A stretch of DNA of 64,000 nt from Clostridia bacterium (GCA_017618135.1 JAFZUV010000007.1:1-64000), one strand, 5' to 3'; counted from the first letter of the stretch, positions 8,610-15,413 are shown. Made by a program: numbers and translations. Notes: a model not told the origin generated them from the sequence alone.

Positions 8610-8763
8610 CTTGGGCTATTTTGTTGGTGTAAAAACCATAATTCTCGCTCATATTGAAATGGTGCCAGAAATATCAAATTTACCCCATTTTCGCCCTTGG
8701 GCTATTTTGTCTTGAACAGACAAGATTGACAAACCCATTCCAGACATAAAATGGAGTGGGTTT
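8610..8763. other. Non-coding island segment with 15-bp direct repeat and a hairpin
   Basis: No gene is visible between 8538 and 8925. CTTGGGCTATTTTGT occurs twice (8610-8624 and 8696-8710), and a 12-bp hairpin AAACCCATTCCA/TGGAGTGGGTTT with one wobble lies at 8731-8763. The stretch looks like debris between two mobile-element remnants. Confidence 0.5.
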
Positions 8764-8843
8764 GTTGCTGTTTTAGGGCGATTTTTGAGCAAAATCATGC
8801 GTTTTGACCTTAAATCAGGTTCGAAAATACATATCAGCCGGTT

Positions 8844-8878
8844 GCAAACCTAAAAAACTGCAGGTTTGCCTCTTTTTT
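8844..8878 (+). terminator. Terminator-like hairpin upstream of recombinase-domain ORF
   Basis: GCAAACCT (8844-8851) pairs with AGGTTTGC (8862-8869), followed by CTCTTTTTT. It insulates the following small ORF from upstream reading. Confidence 0.65.
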
Positions 8879-8925
8879 GAAATATAAACATAAAAATAAG
8901 TGGAATTAGGAAGGATGGTTTTACA

Positions 8926-9216
8926 ATGAAAATTATTTATGGTTATCAAGTTGTCGGTGACAGAATTTGCATTAAAGAAGATGAGGCAGAGGCAATTAAA
9001 CTGATTTATGATATGTATCTTGATGGTTGCAGTTTGAGAAAAATCTCCGACGAGCTTTTTAACATAGACATCAAGTCTCCATCCGGCAAAGATCGTTGGT
9101 CGGCACAGTACATTGATAATGTGTTATCCAGTAAAAAATATATAGACATCGTTTCTTTTGAGAAGTTCTATGAGACGTGTATTATCAAGGACGGCCGTTC
9201 TAAAAAGGCGTGTTAA
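8926..9216 (+). pseudogene. Stand-alone recombinase-domain fragment of a serine recombinase
   Basis: The 96 residues correspond to the middle 'recombinase' domain of large serine integrases: YGYQVVGDRICIKEDEAEAI at the start, LIYDMYLDGCSLRKISDELF, then a SPSGKDRWSAQYIDNVL stretch before a K-Y-I end. The N-terminal catalytic domain and the C-terminal zinc ribbon are absent. It has its own good SD (AGGAAGG, ten bases before ATG), so it could be translated. It lies downstream of a recombinase C-terminal fragment, the reverse of the order within one gene, so two different elements are implied. A functional DNA-binding role is possible but unproven. Confidence 0.65.
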
Positions 9217-9280
9217 CAAATACCCTCTACCATTTTGTCGAAAATATGATATAATTTAAAGTGGTAGGGAGGGACAAATC

Positions 9281-9868
9281 ATGGATTTTGATTTTTACGG
9301 CAACGCCGTTCACGAATATTTGATTGAATTTGAAGAGAATACTCACAAGATTTTAAAGAGAATTAAAATACCGCAAGCAGAAATAGAGTTGCAGATTCAA
9401 GAGGAAAAAGAAAGAATTGAAAAACTTATAGAAACAAACAAAGAGTATGCCAAGCTTTTGATGGATTTGCGGGTATATAGAAAAGATAGCGAGCGCAATA
9501 TGGTTTCACTTACCCAGTTCGCAAAGAGAAAGAACGAAACGAACCCCGGGTATGTGATTCAATCATGGTTACGGGATCGGAATACGCTTGAGTTTTTACG
9601 TCTTTGGGAAAAGGAGCATAACCCTCATTATTTCAACGATGAGGCGGCAAAAAGCCTGATTGAGAAAACGCATGAGCCGTCCTTTACGTTGACCGCAAAG
9701 GTTTGGACAACCGAAACAAACGCTCGGGGTATTGAATCGAAGCAAGGCTCTGGTGGCGGTACCCTTGCCGTCGAACCAATCGCTGTGGATTTTATTACAT
9801 GGTTATTTCCGGAACGGCGGTATGAATTGATAAAGCTTATTTCAAAGAGGGCGCTGTTAGGCGTTTGA
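9281..9868 (+). CDS. KilA-N domain protein of phage type
   Basis: The protein has 195 residues. Residues about 30-62 form a charged coiled coil (IELQIQEEKERIEKLIETNKE in two short runs). Residues 73-190 carry the KilA-N pattern: SLTQFAKRKN, PGYVIQSWLRDRNTLEFLRLWE, then GGGTLAVEPIAVDFITWLFPERRY. KilA-N is a DNA-binding fold found in phage and large DNA-virus proteins; host-level function is usually unknown. The SD AGGGAGGG is close to ideal. Upstream a CTACCA...TGGTAG inverted repeat spans a TATAAT box and may be an operator. A bidirectional terminator follows. It is probably a phage leftover carried as cargo. Confidence 0.8.
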   Translation: MDFDFYGNAVHEYLIEFEENTHKILKRIKIPQAEIELQIQEEKERIEKLIETNKEYAKLLMDLRVYRKDSERNMVSLTQFAKRKNETNPGYVIQSWLRDRNTLEFLRLWEKEHNPHYFNDEAAKSLIEKTHEPSFTLTAKVWTTETNARGIESKQGSGGGTLAVEPIAVDFITWLFPERRYELIKLISKRALLGV

Positions 9869-9901
9869 GGTTATCCTAATTTTTTAGTATTATATGCACA
9901 G

Positions 9902-9935
9902 AAAATGCCCGACGGGAAATCCCACCGGGCATTTT
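9902..9935. terminator. Bidirectional terminator between KilA-N gene and immunity-like gene
   Basis: AAAATGCCCG (9902-9911) pairs with CGGGCATTTT (9926-9935), with an inner GGGA/TCCC extension. A- and T-runs on both sides serve the convergent genes ending at 9868 and 9965. Confidence 0.9.
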
Positions 9936-9964
9936 CATAATCGTAAGGGTACTATTGCTATTTA

Positions 9965-10324
9965 TTAAGCCAAATACTCTTCATTTGCATTTAATGCTGA
10001 TAGCATGTTACTTAGCTCATCTGTGGTTACGACTACGTCTTCTTCATCCATCGTTTCAAGAACTTCAAGGACACTTACAATGCTATCCGCTTCATCGTCA
10101 GGAAACACGAACAAATCTGTAAACCAAACTACATTTACCCATTCAACCACATCTAACATAGCTTTTGAGCCATCCAGAATTGCCCGAATGGCGTTTGCTA
10201 CATCGGCTCGTCCTATCTTTTGGGGCTTACTGCAATCTGCGTTGTGCAAATCATTTCCGAAAAACGTCTGCAAATCTGCTTTACTGATCTCCATTTTTCG
10301 GAACTGGTCAAGCAATTTTTCCAT
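9965..10324 (-). CDS. Putative immunity protein of a toxin-immunity pair
   Basis: About 119 acidic residues, with no signal peptide or TM segment. Features are a helical N-terminal part, the run VVEWVNVVWFTDLF in the centre and an acidic C-terminal third (DEEDVVVTTDELSNML). I do not recognise a Pfam family with certainty. It is assigned as immunity-like from position and character: small, acidic, and 2 bp downstream of a basic, toxin-like gene on the same strand. The second ATG (10324) is preferred because it lies 8 bases after the SD AAAGGAG, whereas the first ATG (10330) lies only 2 bases after it. Alternatives include an unrelated small phage protein. Confidence 0.5.
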   Translation of the reverse strand: MEKLLDQFRKMEISKADLQTFFGNDLHNADCSKPQKIGRADVANAIRAILDGSKAMLDVVEWVNVVWFTDLFVFPDDEADSIVSVLEVLETMDEEDVVVTTDELSNMLSALNANEEYLA

Positions 10325-10326
10325 CG

Positions 10327-10668
10327 TCATTTCTCCTTTACATGAACTAGTTTGCCGCTGGGATCATAAGTTTCTTTATAGACACGAACTGTATGTCCCT
10401 CTGGATCAACAATTTTATAATAAACAGCTTTTGAGCCGGGCACTCTCCCCGGATTTTCCATCTTGATCTGATAGTTTCCATCGTTCAGTTTATCCACTGA
10501 AAACTTATCATAATGATTCGATCCACCCTTGAAAAAAGACTTTGCACTTCCTTGTATTTGTTTCGGAAGAGATGAAACTGAACCAAGAGCAGATGATTTT
10601 GATGACCCCGTGTAAATAGACGTGCCGCCTTTTGTTCCGCCAAACCCGCCGTGAAATCCAGCGCCCAT
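10327..10668 (-). CDS. Putative small toxin with Gly/Ser-rich leader
   Basis: 113 basic residues. Residues 1-35 are Gly/Ser-rich (MGAGFHGGFGGTKGG...), unlike a signal peptide. Residues about 50-113 form a compact domain with PGRVPGSKAVYYKIVD, a Y-K-E-T-YDPSGK turn and the end VHVKEK, the style of C-terminal tips of polymorphic toxins; catalytic chemistry cannot be assigned. Its ATG shares one base with the TAA of the DUF4417 gene, and the SD GGTGAG sits in a hairpin, so translation is probably coupled. The acidic gene behind it would be its antidote. The toxin call is inference from sequence style and arrangement. Confidence 0.5.
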   Translation of the reverse strand: MGAGFHGGFGGTKGGTSIYTGSSKSSALGSVSSLPKQIQGSAKSFFKGGSNHYDKFSVDKLNDGNYQIKMENPGRVPGSKAVYYKIVDPEGHTVRVYKETYDPSGKLVHVKEK

Positions 10669-11336
10669 TACTCGCTCACCGCCCTTCGGTGAGTAACCAT
10701 AAAGTCGCTGTCAAACTGCAAAATCCTGATCCCGGCAGCCTTATACTTGCCAAAAATGGCGTCAGGCGCAGTTCCGTAAACGATAATGGCTTTCGGGTTC
10801 AGCGTGTTGACCACATACTCTAGTCCGCGAATAAAGAACCCGCGCTCCTGCAAAAGTTTGATGCAGCCGTGAGAGCCGATTGCAATGGTAGCGCCTTTTG
10901 GTACACCGAGACAGCATGGCTCGTATGTACGCTCGTCACCCCATCGCACGTTAGCGATGACAGGGACGCCTTCGCTTTGCAGCCATACGGCGACCGCATG
11001 ACTGCGGTAGATGTTCCAGTGCTGCATGACAAGCGGCATATCGCGGTATAAGCTGAAATCCGGCGCGATAACACCTTTATACCGTTTGAGGATCGGCAGA
11101 TATTTGAATGGCTGATTCCAAAGCCGTTCAAATGACGCGTCGTCCTCATAAAAGTGTACCCATGCGTCGAAATCCGTTCTGCTGATCGCCTTTGAGAAAG
11201 ATATCAGTTTGGTAGGAATCGCCGTTTCAGGCGAAATGCAGGGAATTTCGAATTCGCCCTCATAGGTCGCATTCTGCACCATGAAGGCATGAAAAACGTC
11301 TTTGCACCCCTTTCGGGTGCAATTTACCTGAGACAT
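10668..11336 (-). CDS. DUF4417 family protein
   Basis: 222 residues of the DUF4417 type, recognised by the central sequence (PILKRYKGVIAPDFSLYRDM, MQHWNIYRSHAVAVWLQ, VIANVRWGDERTYEPC) and the later GSHGCIK and VYGTAPDAIFG motifs. The function is unknown; members occur mainly on phages and mobile elements. The start is set at 11336 (MSQVNCTRKGC) because AAAGGAGA lies 8 bases upstream; a longer frame would put the SD inside the gene. DNA here is visibly GC-richer than the neighbours, which suggests recent transfer. It heads a leftward three-gene cassette with the toxin-like and immunity-like genes. Confidence 0.8.
   Translation of the reverse strand: MSQVNCTRKGCKDVFHAFMVQNATYEGEFEIPCISPETAIPTKLISFSKAISRTDFDAWVHFYEDDASFERLWNQPFKYLPILKRYKGVIAPDFSLYRDMPLVMQHWNIYRSHAVAVWLQSEGVPVIANVRWGDERTYEPCCLGVPKGATIAIGSHGCIKLLQERGFFIRGLEYVVNTLNPKAIIVYGTAPDAIFGKYKAAGIRILQFDSDFMVTHRRAVSE
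10675..10693 (-). promoter_or_regulatory. Hairpin masking the SD of the toxin-like gene
   Basis: In the leftward mRNA CTCACCG and CGGTGAG form a 7-bp stem with loop AAGGG. The 3' arm contains GGTGAG, the only SD-like sequence six bases before the toxin-like ATG. Ribosomes finishing the DUF4417 frame would melt it, giving translational coupling. Confidence 0.5.
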
Positions 11337-11409
11337 AATAATTGTCTCCTTTCGGCACATTACCGCAGGGCATAAAGCTGTGCCTTAAAGAAAGATTTAC
11401 CCTGTGGCC

Positions 11410-11470
11410 GTGCCTTCCGGGCGTCTCAGATGTAATTTACCAGATTACGGGAAGAGATACCCGGAGGCAC
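11410..11470. repeat. Copy 1 of duplicated 30-bp motif inside an inverted repeat
   Basis: TACCAGATTACGGG continues to CGGAGG at 11438-11467 and is nearly identical to 11556-11585 (two mismatches in 30). The copy is enclosed by GTGCCTTCCGGGCGTCTC (11410-11427) and GAGATACCCGGAGGCAC (11454-11470), an imperfect hairpin. It lies in the 5' region of the DUF4417 gene. Unlike copy 2 it has no recognisable promoter. Confidence 0.7.
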
Positions 11471-11521
11471 AGATAGAATGATTTGTCAAGAGAGTTTTTT
11501 TGCGGAATTCACGAGAAAATC

Positions 11522-11550
11522 TTGACATCGGCTCCGAGTATCGCTATAAT
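11522..11550 (+). promoter_or_regulatory. Perfect consensus sigma-A promoter
   Basis: TTGACA (11522-11527), exactly 17 bp, TATAAT (11545-11550). It points rightward into a stretch with no gene on that strand. CTCCGAGTATC (11532-11542), inside the spacer, pairs with GATACTCGGAG (11574-11584), so a regulator or DNA hairpin could act here. Confidence 0.8.
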
Positions 11551-11556
11551 GAAAGT

Positions 11557-11634
11557 ACCAGATTACGGGTAGAGATACTCGGAGGTAAGCATTGTATTGA
11601 TTGCGCCAACAATCAATGCAGTGCTTTTCTTTTT
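11557..11634 (+). ncRNA. Predicted small RNA with copy 2 of the 30-bp motif
   Basis: A transcript from the consensus promoter would start near 11557 and end at a terminator made of AAGCATTGTATTGATTG (11587-11603) and CAATCAATGCAGTGC (11610-11624) with G-U pairs, followed by TTTTCTTTTT. That gives an RNA of about 78 nt holding the repeated ACCAGATTACGGGTAGAGAT motif and no plausible reading frame. It is antisense to the noncoding space between the ImmA and DUF4417 genes, so it could regulate the latter. The role is unknown; no known RNA family is recognised. Confidence 0.5.
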
Positions 11635-11663
11635 GCAGCGACAAGCAATTGCACCAACTCCTT

Positions 11664-12182
11664 TCAGTTTCTGTGATTAAGCTGATAGTCAGCCGCATCA
11701 TATGAGACGGCACATACTGATGCAATTTCCGCAGCGGTCATATTTCCCGTGAGATGAAAAGGCACAAGAAATTCACCGGCAAAACACTTTGCCTGCCATT
11801 CGGGATCATTAAAGTTTTTGACCTCTTGTTTGGCAAAATTGCGCTGCAGCCTGAATCCGCAAAAACAGAGCGTGAAAAAGTGCCCTATCTCATGCGCTAT
11901 TGTCATACGGTCACGCCCTTCGCCGTTGCAGGCTCTTTCATATACGCTTTCCTTGATTGTAATGTGACCCGTTCTTATATCGGTTTCGGCGTGCGTTCCC
12001 GGTGACATAGCAAGGTCGGGGACGATTTCATAGCTAAAGCCTTCAAGGATTTCCGCTAATACGTCTAACAATTCCACGATGGGAACCCAAAGTTGGTTTT
12101 CCAGTCCAAGATGCTTTCGGAGGATAAAGGCAAGGTTTCGCAAGTCTTTTCGGGAATTGCCCTCCACGATGTATTCGCTCAA
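11664..12182 (-). CDS. ImmA/IrrE-type metallopeptidase
   Basis: 172 residues with the zinc-binding HEIGHF motif at about residue 98 and a downstream AKCFAGEFLVP motif giving the third (Glu) ligand, as in ImmA/IrrE peptidases. Such enzymes cleave or antagonise a partner XRE repressor, typically on integrative elements and prophages, to switch on element genes after stress. The partner here is the XRE gene whose stop lies 3 bp upstream on the same strand. The target and trigger are not shown. There is no signal peptide, so it is cytoplasmic. Confidence 0.88.
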   Translation of the reverse strand: MSEYIVEGNSRKDLRNLAFILRKHLGLENQLWVPIVELLDVLAEILEGFSYEIVPDLAMSPGTHAETDIRTGHITIKESVYERACNGEGRDRMTIAHEIGHFFTLCFCGFRLQRNFAKQEVKNFNDPEWQAKCFAGEFLVPFHLTGNMTAAEIASVCAVSYDAADYQLNHRN

Positions 12183-12185
12183 GTG

Positions 12186-12548
12186 TTAATCCTCCTTATG
12201 GCTTTTCAGAATGTCAAACAGTTTTTTTGCGGTTTCTTCGTCAAGCGTATCAAACTTACGGGCGAATGAAACAGCAAGCTGGCGGTTTGCGGCAGACGCA
12301 TTGCGGACGTTGAGTTCAACCGTATCGCTGGATTCCGCGATAGCGTTCTTTAACTCGTCCATTTGTTGTAAAGTCAACGAATAGGCAGTTTTTAATTTAG
12401 GTAGCCATGTGTCTGGCACCTTCTTTTTTCCGTTTTCCACAGCGGAAAGGAAAGCAGAAGATACGTCGAGTTTTTTCGCCATGTCACGAAGAATCTCTCC
12501 GCTGTCTATTCGCAGCTTCCTTAAAAACTTTCCTACGCTTGTAATCAT
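12186..12548 (-). CDS. XRE-family repressor paired with ImmA-like peptidase
   Basis: 120 residues from the ATG at 12548, chosen because AAGGAGG lies 8 bases upstream; an in-frame ATG six bases earlier would be too close to that SD. Residues 5-60 are a Cro/CI helix-turn-helix (FLRKLRIDSGEILRDMAKKL, then SSAFLSAVENGKKKVP). The helical C-terminal half probably mediates dimerisation or contact with ImmA. A consensus promoter with an ATGATG/CATCAT palindrome over its -10 box lies upstream, so it likely represses itself. It forms a two-gene unit with the ImmA-like gene. Confidence 0.88.
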   Translation of the reverse strand: MITSVGKFLRKLRIDSGEILRDMAKKLDVSSAFLSAVENGKKKVPDTWLPKLKTAYSLTLQQMDELKNAIAESSDTVELNVRNASAANRQLAVSFARKFDTLDEETAKKLFDILKSHKED

Positions 12549-12576
12549 GTTCATTTCCTCCTTAACCTTATAGGTC

Positions 12577-12611
12577 ATGATGAGTATAACACATCATATA
12601 GTGTTTGTCAA
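12577..12611 (-). promoter_or_regulatory. Promoter and operator of the XRE-immA pair
   Basis: On the minus strand TTGACA (12606-12611), 17 bp, TATACT (12583-12588). ATGATG (12577-12582) and CATCAT (12592-12597) form an inverted repeat centred on the -10 box, the expected layout for repressor autoregulation. Confidence 0.75.
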
Positions 12612-12697
12612 CCTTTTAGGGTTAATTTTTTTCATAAATAAGGTTTACAATGATAAAGCTTTTGATTTTTCGCGAAAAAGAAATCGCGCGGGATGGT

Positions 12698-12739
12698 TCT
12701 ATGCGCTATGCCAATAGCAATATGGGTATAGCGCATAGA
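12698..12739. other. Long hairpin in a gene-free stretch
   Basis: CTATGCGCTAT (12699-12709) and ATAGCGCATAG (12728-12738) are perfectly complementary 11-mers. No gene is visible from 12612 to 13256; besides this hairpin the stretch holds a terminator-like hairpin and the second mini-hairpin array. No T-run follows, so it is not a terminator. Confidence 0.5.
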
Positions 12740-12870
12740 GCGAAGCAAGATGTTTCACTTTTGTGATTTCGAGCGTTTAAGGTGGCCATATCTATACTAC
12801 ATACAAGTGCCTTCAAAATATGCTTTTTTACCTGTTTTACCCATTTTGCATATTCGAGCGATAATCCCAG

Positions 12871-12900
12871 AAAAATCCTCGTCTTCGGACGAGGATTTTT
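12871..12900. terminator. Bidirectional terminator-like UUCG hairpin
   Basis: AAAAATCCTCGTC and GACGAGGATTTTT form a 13-bp stem with a TTCG tetraloop, flanked by A and T runs. It sits immediately left of hairpin array 2, as the tRNA terminator does for array 1. Confidence 0.7.
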
Positions 12901-12905
12901 CAACT

Positions 12906-13030
12906 AAATCCGTCCTGCGGACGGGTGAAATCCACCTTCGGTGGGTAAAATCGCTTCGCGGTGAAATCCGACTTTGTCGGGTTAAGAGGACGGATTTAAT
13001 TTCACCGAATACTTCAGTGTTCGATTTCAC
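12906..13030. repeat. Mini-hairpin array 2 (GTGAAAT spacer words, inverted halves)
   Basis: The left half alternates GTGAAAT-type words (12925, 12945 as GTAAAAT, 12961) with hairpins CCACC-ttc-GGTGG, CGC-ttc-GCG and CCGAC-ttt-GTCGG. The hinge GTTAAGAGG is at 12981-12989. The right half has ATTTCAC (12999, 13024) around CGAATAC-ttca-GTGTTCG. AAATCCGTCC (12906-12915) and GGACGGATTT (12988-12997) are a 10-bp inverted repeat. The architecture and hinge match array 1, with a different spacer word. Frames through it are repeat artefacts. Confidence 0.8.
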
Positions 13031-13256
13031 TTTTGAATCGTTTCTTGCTTTATTCATTGCAAATCGTTTGGGATTTTTGGAAAGTAAAAGGTAAGAAGTA
13101 ATATGTAATAGAATTGATGTGGTCTCGGCTTGTATTTTATGTGCTTTTAAACCCTCCTGCCGATTTTCACGGCGGATACTTCCCAAAAGCCAAAATGTAT
13201 GATATGATTATTTCGTCTTTCACCTAATGTAAGTGCGATATGTTCCGACTCAAATG

Positions 13257-13285
13257 TTGATTATTCAACGGAAATGTGTTAATAT
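13257..13285 (+). promoter_or_regulatory. Candidate promoter of the epimerase-nagA pair
   Basis: TTGATT (13257-13262), 17 bp, TAATAT (13280-13285), about 45 bp before the TTG start codon. The boxes are reasonable but not consensus. Confidence 0.45.
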
Positions 13286-13330
13286 GCATATGTCGTTATT
13301 ATTTTGCAGATATAGGTTGTGTAAAAGAAA

Positions 13331-14179
13331 TTGATAACATTATCTTACAATGATACAAAAGCTGAGATTTCAAATATTGGTGCTCAGCTCAGAAGTTTAA
13401 AACTTAAAAATATCGAATATATATGGCAGCCCGATAAGAATATTTGGAATGAATCAGCGCCGGTTTTGTTTCCGATTTGCAGCGGTCTTAAAGATGATGA
13501 GTACATTTACAACGGCAGGACATATCATATGCAGAAGCATGGGTTTGCGAGTTCTGAAGTATTTACCGTTGAGAACAAGACCGATAATTCTGTGACGCTT
13601 TTGCATATGTCAAATGAATCAATTAAGGCACAGTATCCGTTTGATTATGAGCTAAGGGTTATTTTTACTTTAAGCGAAGCAAAGCTTGATGTGAAATATG
13701 AGGTTAAAAACCTATCGGCAGAAACCATGTATTTTTCTATCGGCGCGCATGAGGGTTACCGGTTGCCTTACGGTCTTGAAAACTACGAGATAAAGTTTTC
13801 TCAGAGGGAAACGCTTTATGCATACAAGGTATGCGGCGGTGTTTTATCCGGAGAGAAAAAGCTTATACTTAAAGATAATAATATTTTACCTCTTAAATAC
13901 GATTATTTTACGGATGATGCATTGATTTTCAAAGATTTAAAGTCAAAAAGCGCGGTTCTTAAAACAAATATGAGCCGGCGAAGTATAAAAGTAATGTTTG
14001 AGGGCTTTGACTATTTCCTTGTTTGGACAGTGCCGAAAGCGGATTTTGTCTGTATTGAACCCTGGTGCGGAATAACCGATAATGCTGACCATGACAAGGA
14101 TATAACTAAAAAAGAAGGTATAAATGCGCTATCTCCGCAGAAAACATTTTTTCGCTCTCATTCAATAGAGATTATCTGA
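13331..14179 (+). CDS. Aldose 1-epimerase family protein (LacX/YphB-like)
   Basis: 282 residues of the galactose-mutarotase fold. The N-terminus (SNIGAQLRSLKLKNIEYIW), the APVLFPICSGL loop, the QKHGFASSEVF motif with a likely catalytic His, and the end of the fold (VWTVPKADFVCIEPWCG) fit the LacX-like branch, which interconverts alpha and beta anomers of a hexose or hexose phosphate; the substrate is unknown. The start codon is TTG with a weak SD; an alignment-length N-terminus supports it, and no in-frame ATG is near. nagA follows 54 bp downstream on the same strand, which suggests a shared amino-sugar context. Confidence 0.85.
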   Translation: MITLSYNDTKAEISNIGAQLRSLKLKNIEYIWQPDKNIWNESAPVLFPICSGLKDDEYIYNGRTYHMQKHGFASSEVFTVENKTDNSVTLLHMSNESIKAQYPFDYELRVIFTLSEAKLDVKYEVKNLSAETMYFSIGAHEGYRLPYGLENYEIKFSQRETLYAYKVCGGVLSGEKKLILKDNNILPLKYDYFTDDALIFKDLKSKSAVLKTNMSRRSIKVMFEGFDYFLVWTVPKADFVCIEPWCGITDNADHDKDITKKEGINALSPQKTFFRSHSIEII

Positions 14180-14233
14180 TTGATTCAACAATCAACGATA
14201 GTTATAATATAATTTGCAATGCGAGGTGATTAT

Positions 14234-15289
14234 ATGACATACAAAAATGCCTTGATCGGCGGTAAAATCACCGATATTACTGTAGAATGCGGCAAGATAA
14301 CATCACTTTCAAGGACTAATGAAAAAGGATTTGATCTTAAGGGTAATAGTGTATTTGCAGGCCTTATTGATGTTCATGCACACGGCTGTATGGGCATTGA
14401 AGTAAATAGCGGCAGAATTTCCGAGCTGTCTCATTTCGAGGCTCAAAACGGCACAACCTCTTGGTTGCCGACAACTTCTACCGTTGATATAAGTGTGATA
14501 AAATCTGCCGTTGATCGGGATATCAAATCAATAACCGGGGCTCAGATTATTGGCTTCCATATTGAAGGGCCTTATATATCGGCAAGCCGAAAAGGCGCTC
14601 AGGATGAAAAGTACATACGCAAGCCTGATATTGGTGAATATCGAGAATTTAAAAATGTAAAAATGGTAACGATAGCCCCTGAGGTCGACGGTGCATTAGA
14701 ATTTATAGAAAATTGTGATGCTTTGTGTTCAATAGGTCACACAGATTGTGACTATGAAACCGCTGTAAATGCGATAGAAAAAGGCGCTAAGTGTCTTACT
14801 CATACATTTAATGCAATGCCCGCTATGATGCACAGGGCACCCGGACCGATAGGGGCGGCTGTTGAAAAGGGAATATATGCTCAACTTATATGTGATGGTC
14901 TTCATGTCGCAAAGGGAGCAGTATGGTCGTTGTATAAAGCTTTAGGACCCGATAGGATTTGCCTTATAAGTGACTCAATAGCACCTACGGGACTACCTTA
15001 CGGTGAGTACACTTCAGGCGGTCTGGAAGTTACTCTTTCGGAAAACGGCTGTAGGTTAAAAGACGGTACGCTTGCGGGCAGCACGGTTTTTTTGCTTGAC
15101 TGTGTTAAAAAAGCGATAGAATTCGGGATACCTGCGGAGGATGCTTTTATTATGGCAAGCAGAACTCCGGCGAGATTACTCGGTGTAAACAAAGGTGAGA
15201 TATCTGTCGGATATGATGCGGACTTTATAGTTTTAGACAGTAAATACAACCTCTTGCAAACAATAATCGGCGGTACAATTTACAAGTAA
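14234..15289 (+). CDS. nagA: N-acetylglucosamine-6-phosphate deacetylase
   Basis: 351 residues of the amidohydrolase family. Metal-site and substrate motifs are in order: HAHGCMG (about residue 48), HIEGPYIS (about 108), a GHT step (about 170), HTFNAM (about 190) and ISDSI with the catalytic Asp (about 245). It removes acetate from GlcNAc-6-P to give GlcN-6-P for glycolysis or wall synthesis. The start is set at 14234 because GAGGTGAT lies just upstream; five extra residues of a longer frame would overlap the SD. No nagB is visible nearby. Confidence 0.93.
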   Translation: MTYKNALIGGKITDITVECGKITSLSRTNEKGFDLKGNSVFAGLIDVHAHGCMGIEVNSGRISELSHFEAQNGTTSWLPTTSTVDISVIKSAVDRDIKSITGAQIIGFHIEGPYISASRKGAQDEKYIRKPDIGEYREFKNVKMVTIAPEVDGALEFIENCDALCSIGHTDCDYETAVNAIEKGAKCLTHTFNAMPAMMHRAPGPIGAAVEKGIYAQLICDGLHVAKGAVWSLYKALGPDRICLISDSIAPTGLPYGEYTSGGLEVTLSENGCRLKDGTLAGSTVFLLDCVKKAIEFGIPAEDAFIMASRTPARLLGVNKGEISVGYDADFIVLDSKYNLLQTIIGGTIYK

Positions 15290-15384
15290 ATGGAGTAAGA
15301 TATTAAGACTGCGGATAGTTTTGTGTATTTAGGTTGCAATAATTAAAATGACAGTTGGTGTAAAAGCCAAGTGTGCTTTTATAC

Positions 15385-15413
15385 TTGCAGAAAAGATAGA
15401 ACTATGCTATACT
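15385..15413 (+). promoter_or_regulatory. radC promoter
   Basis: TTGCAG (15385-15390), 17 bp, TATACT (15408-15413), followed by an SD GGGAGAGGG before the radC ATG. Confidence 0.6.

Noticed and set aside
11486-11725. A 79-residue frame on the minus strand
   Set aside because: It overlaps the small RNA locus and the ImmA gene, lacks an SD and has no recognisable composition.
131-13030. The two repeat arrays as CRISPR
   Set aside because: The repeated word is only 7 bp, the intervening pieces are hairpins of 9-18 bp, the halves are inverted, and no cas gene is present.
12750-13186. Open frames across the second hairpin array
   Set aside because: Low-complexity translation of the GTGAAAT units; frames on both strands exist for the same reason and no SD is seen.
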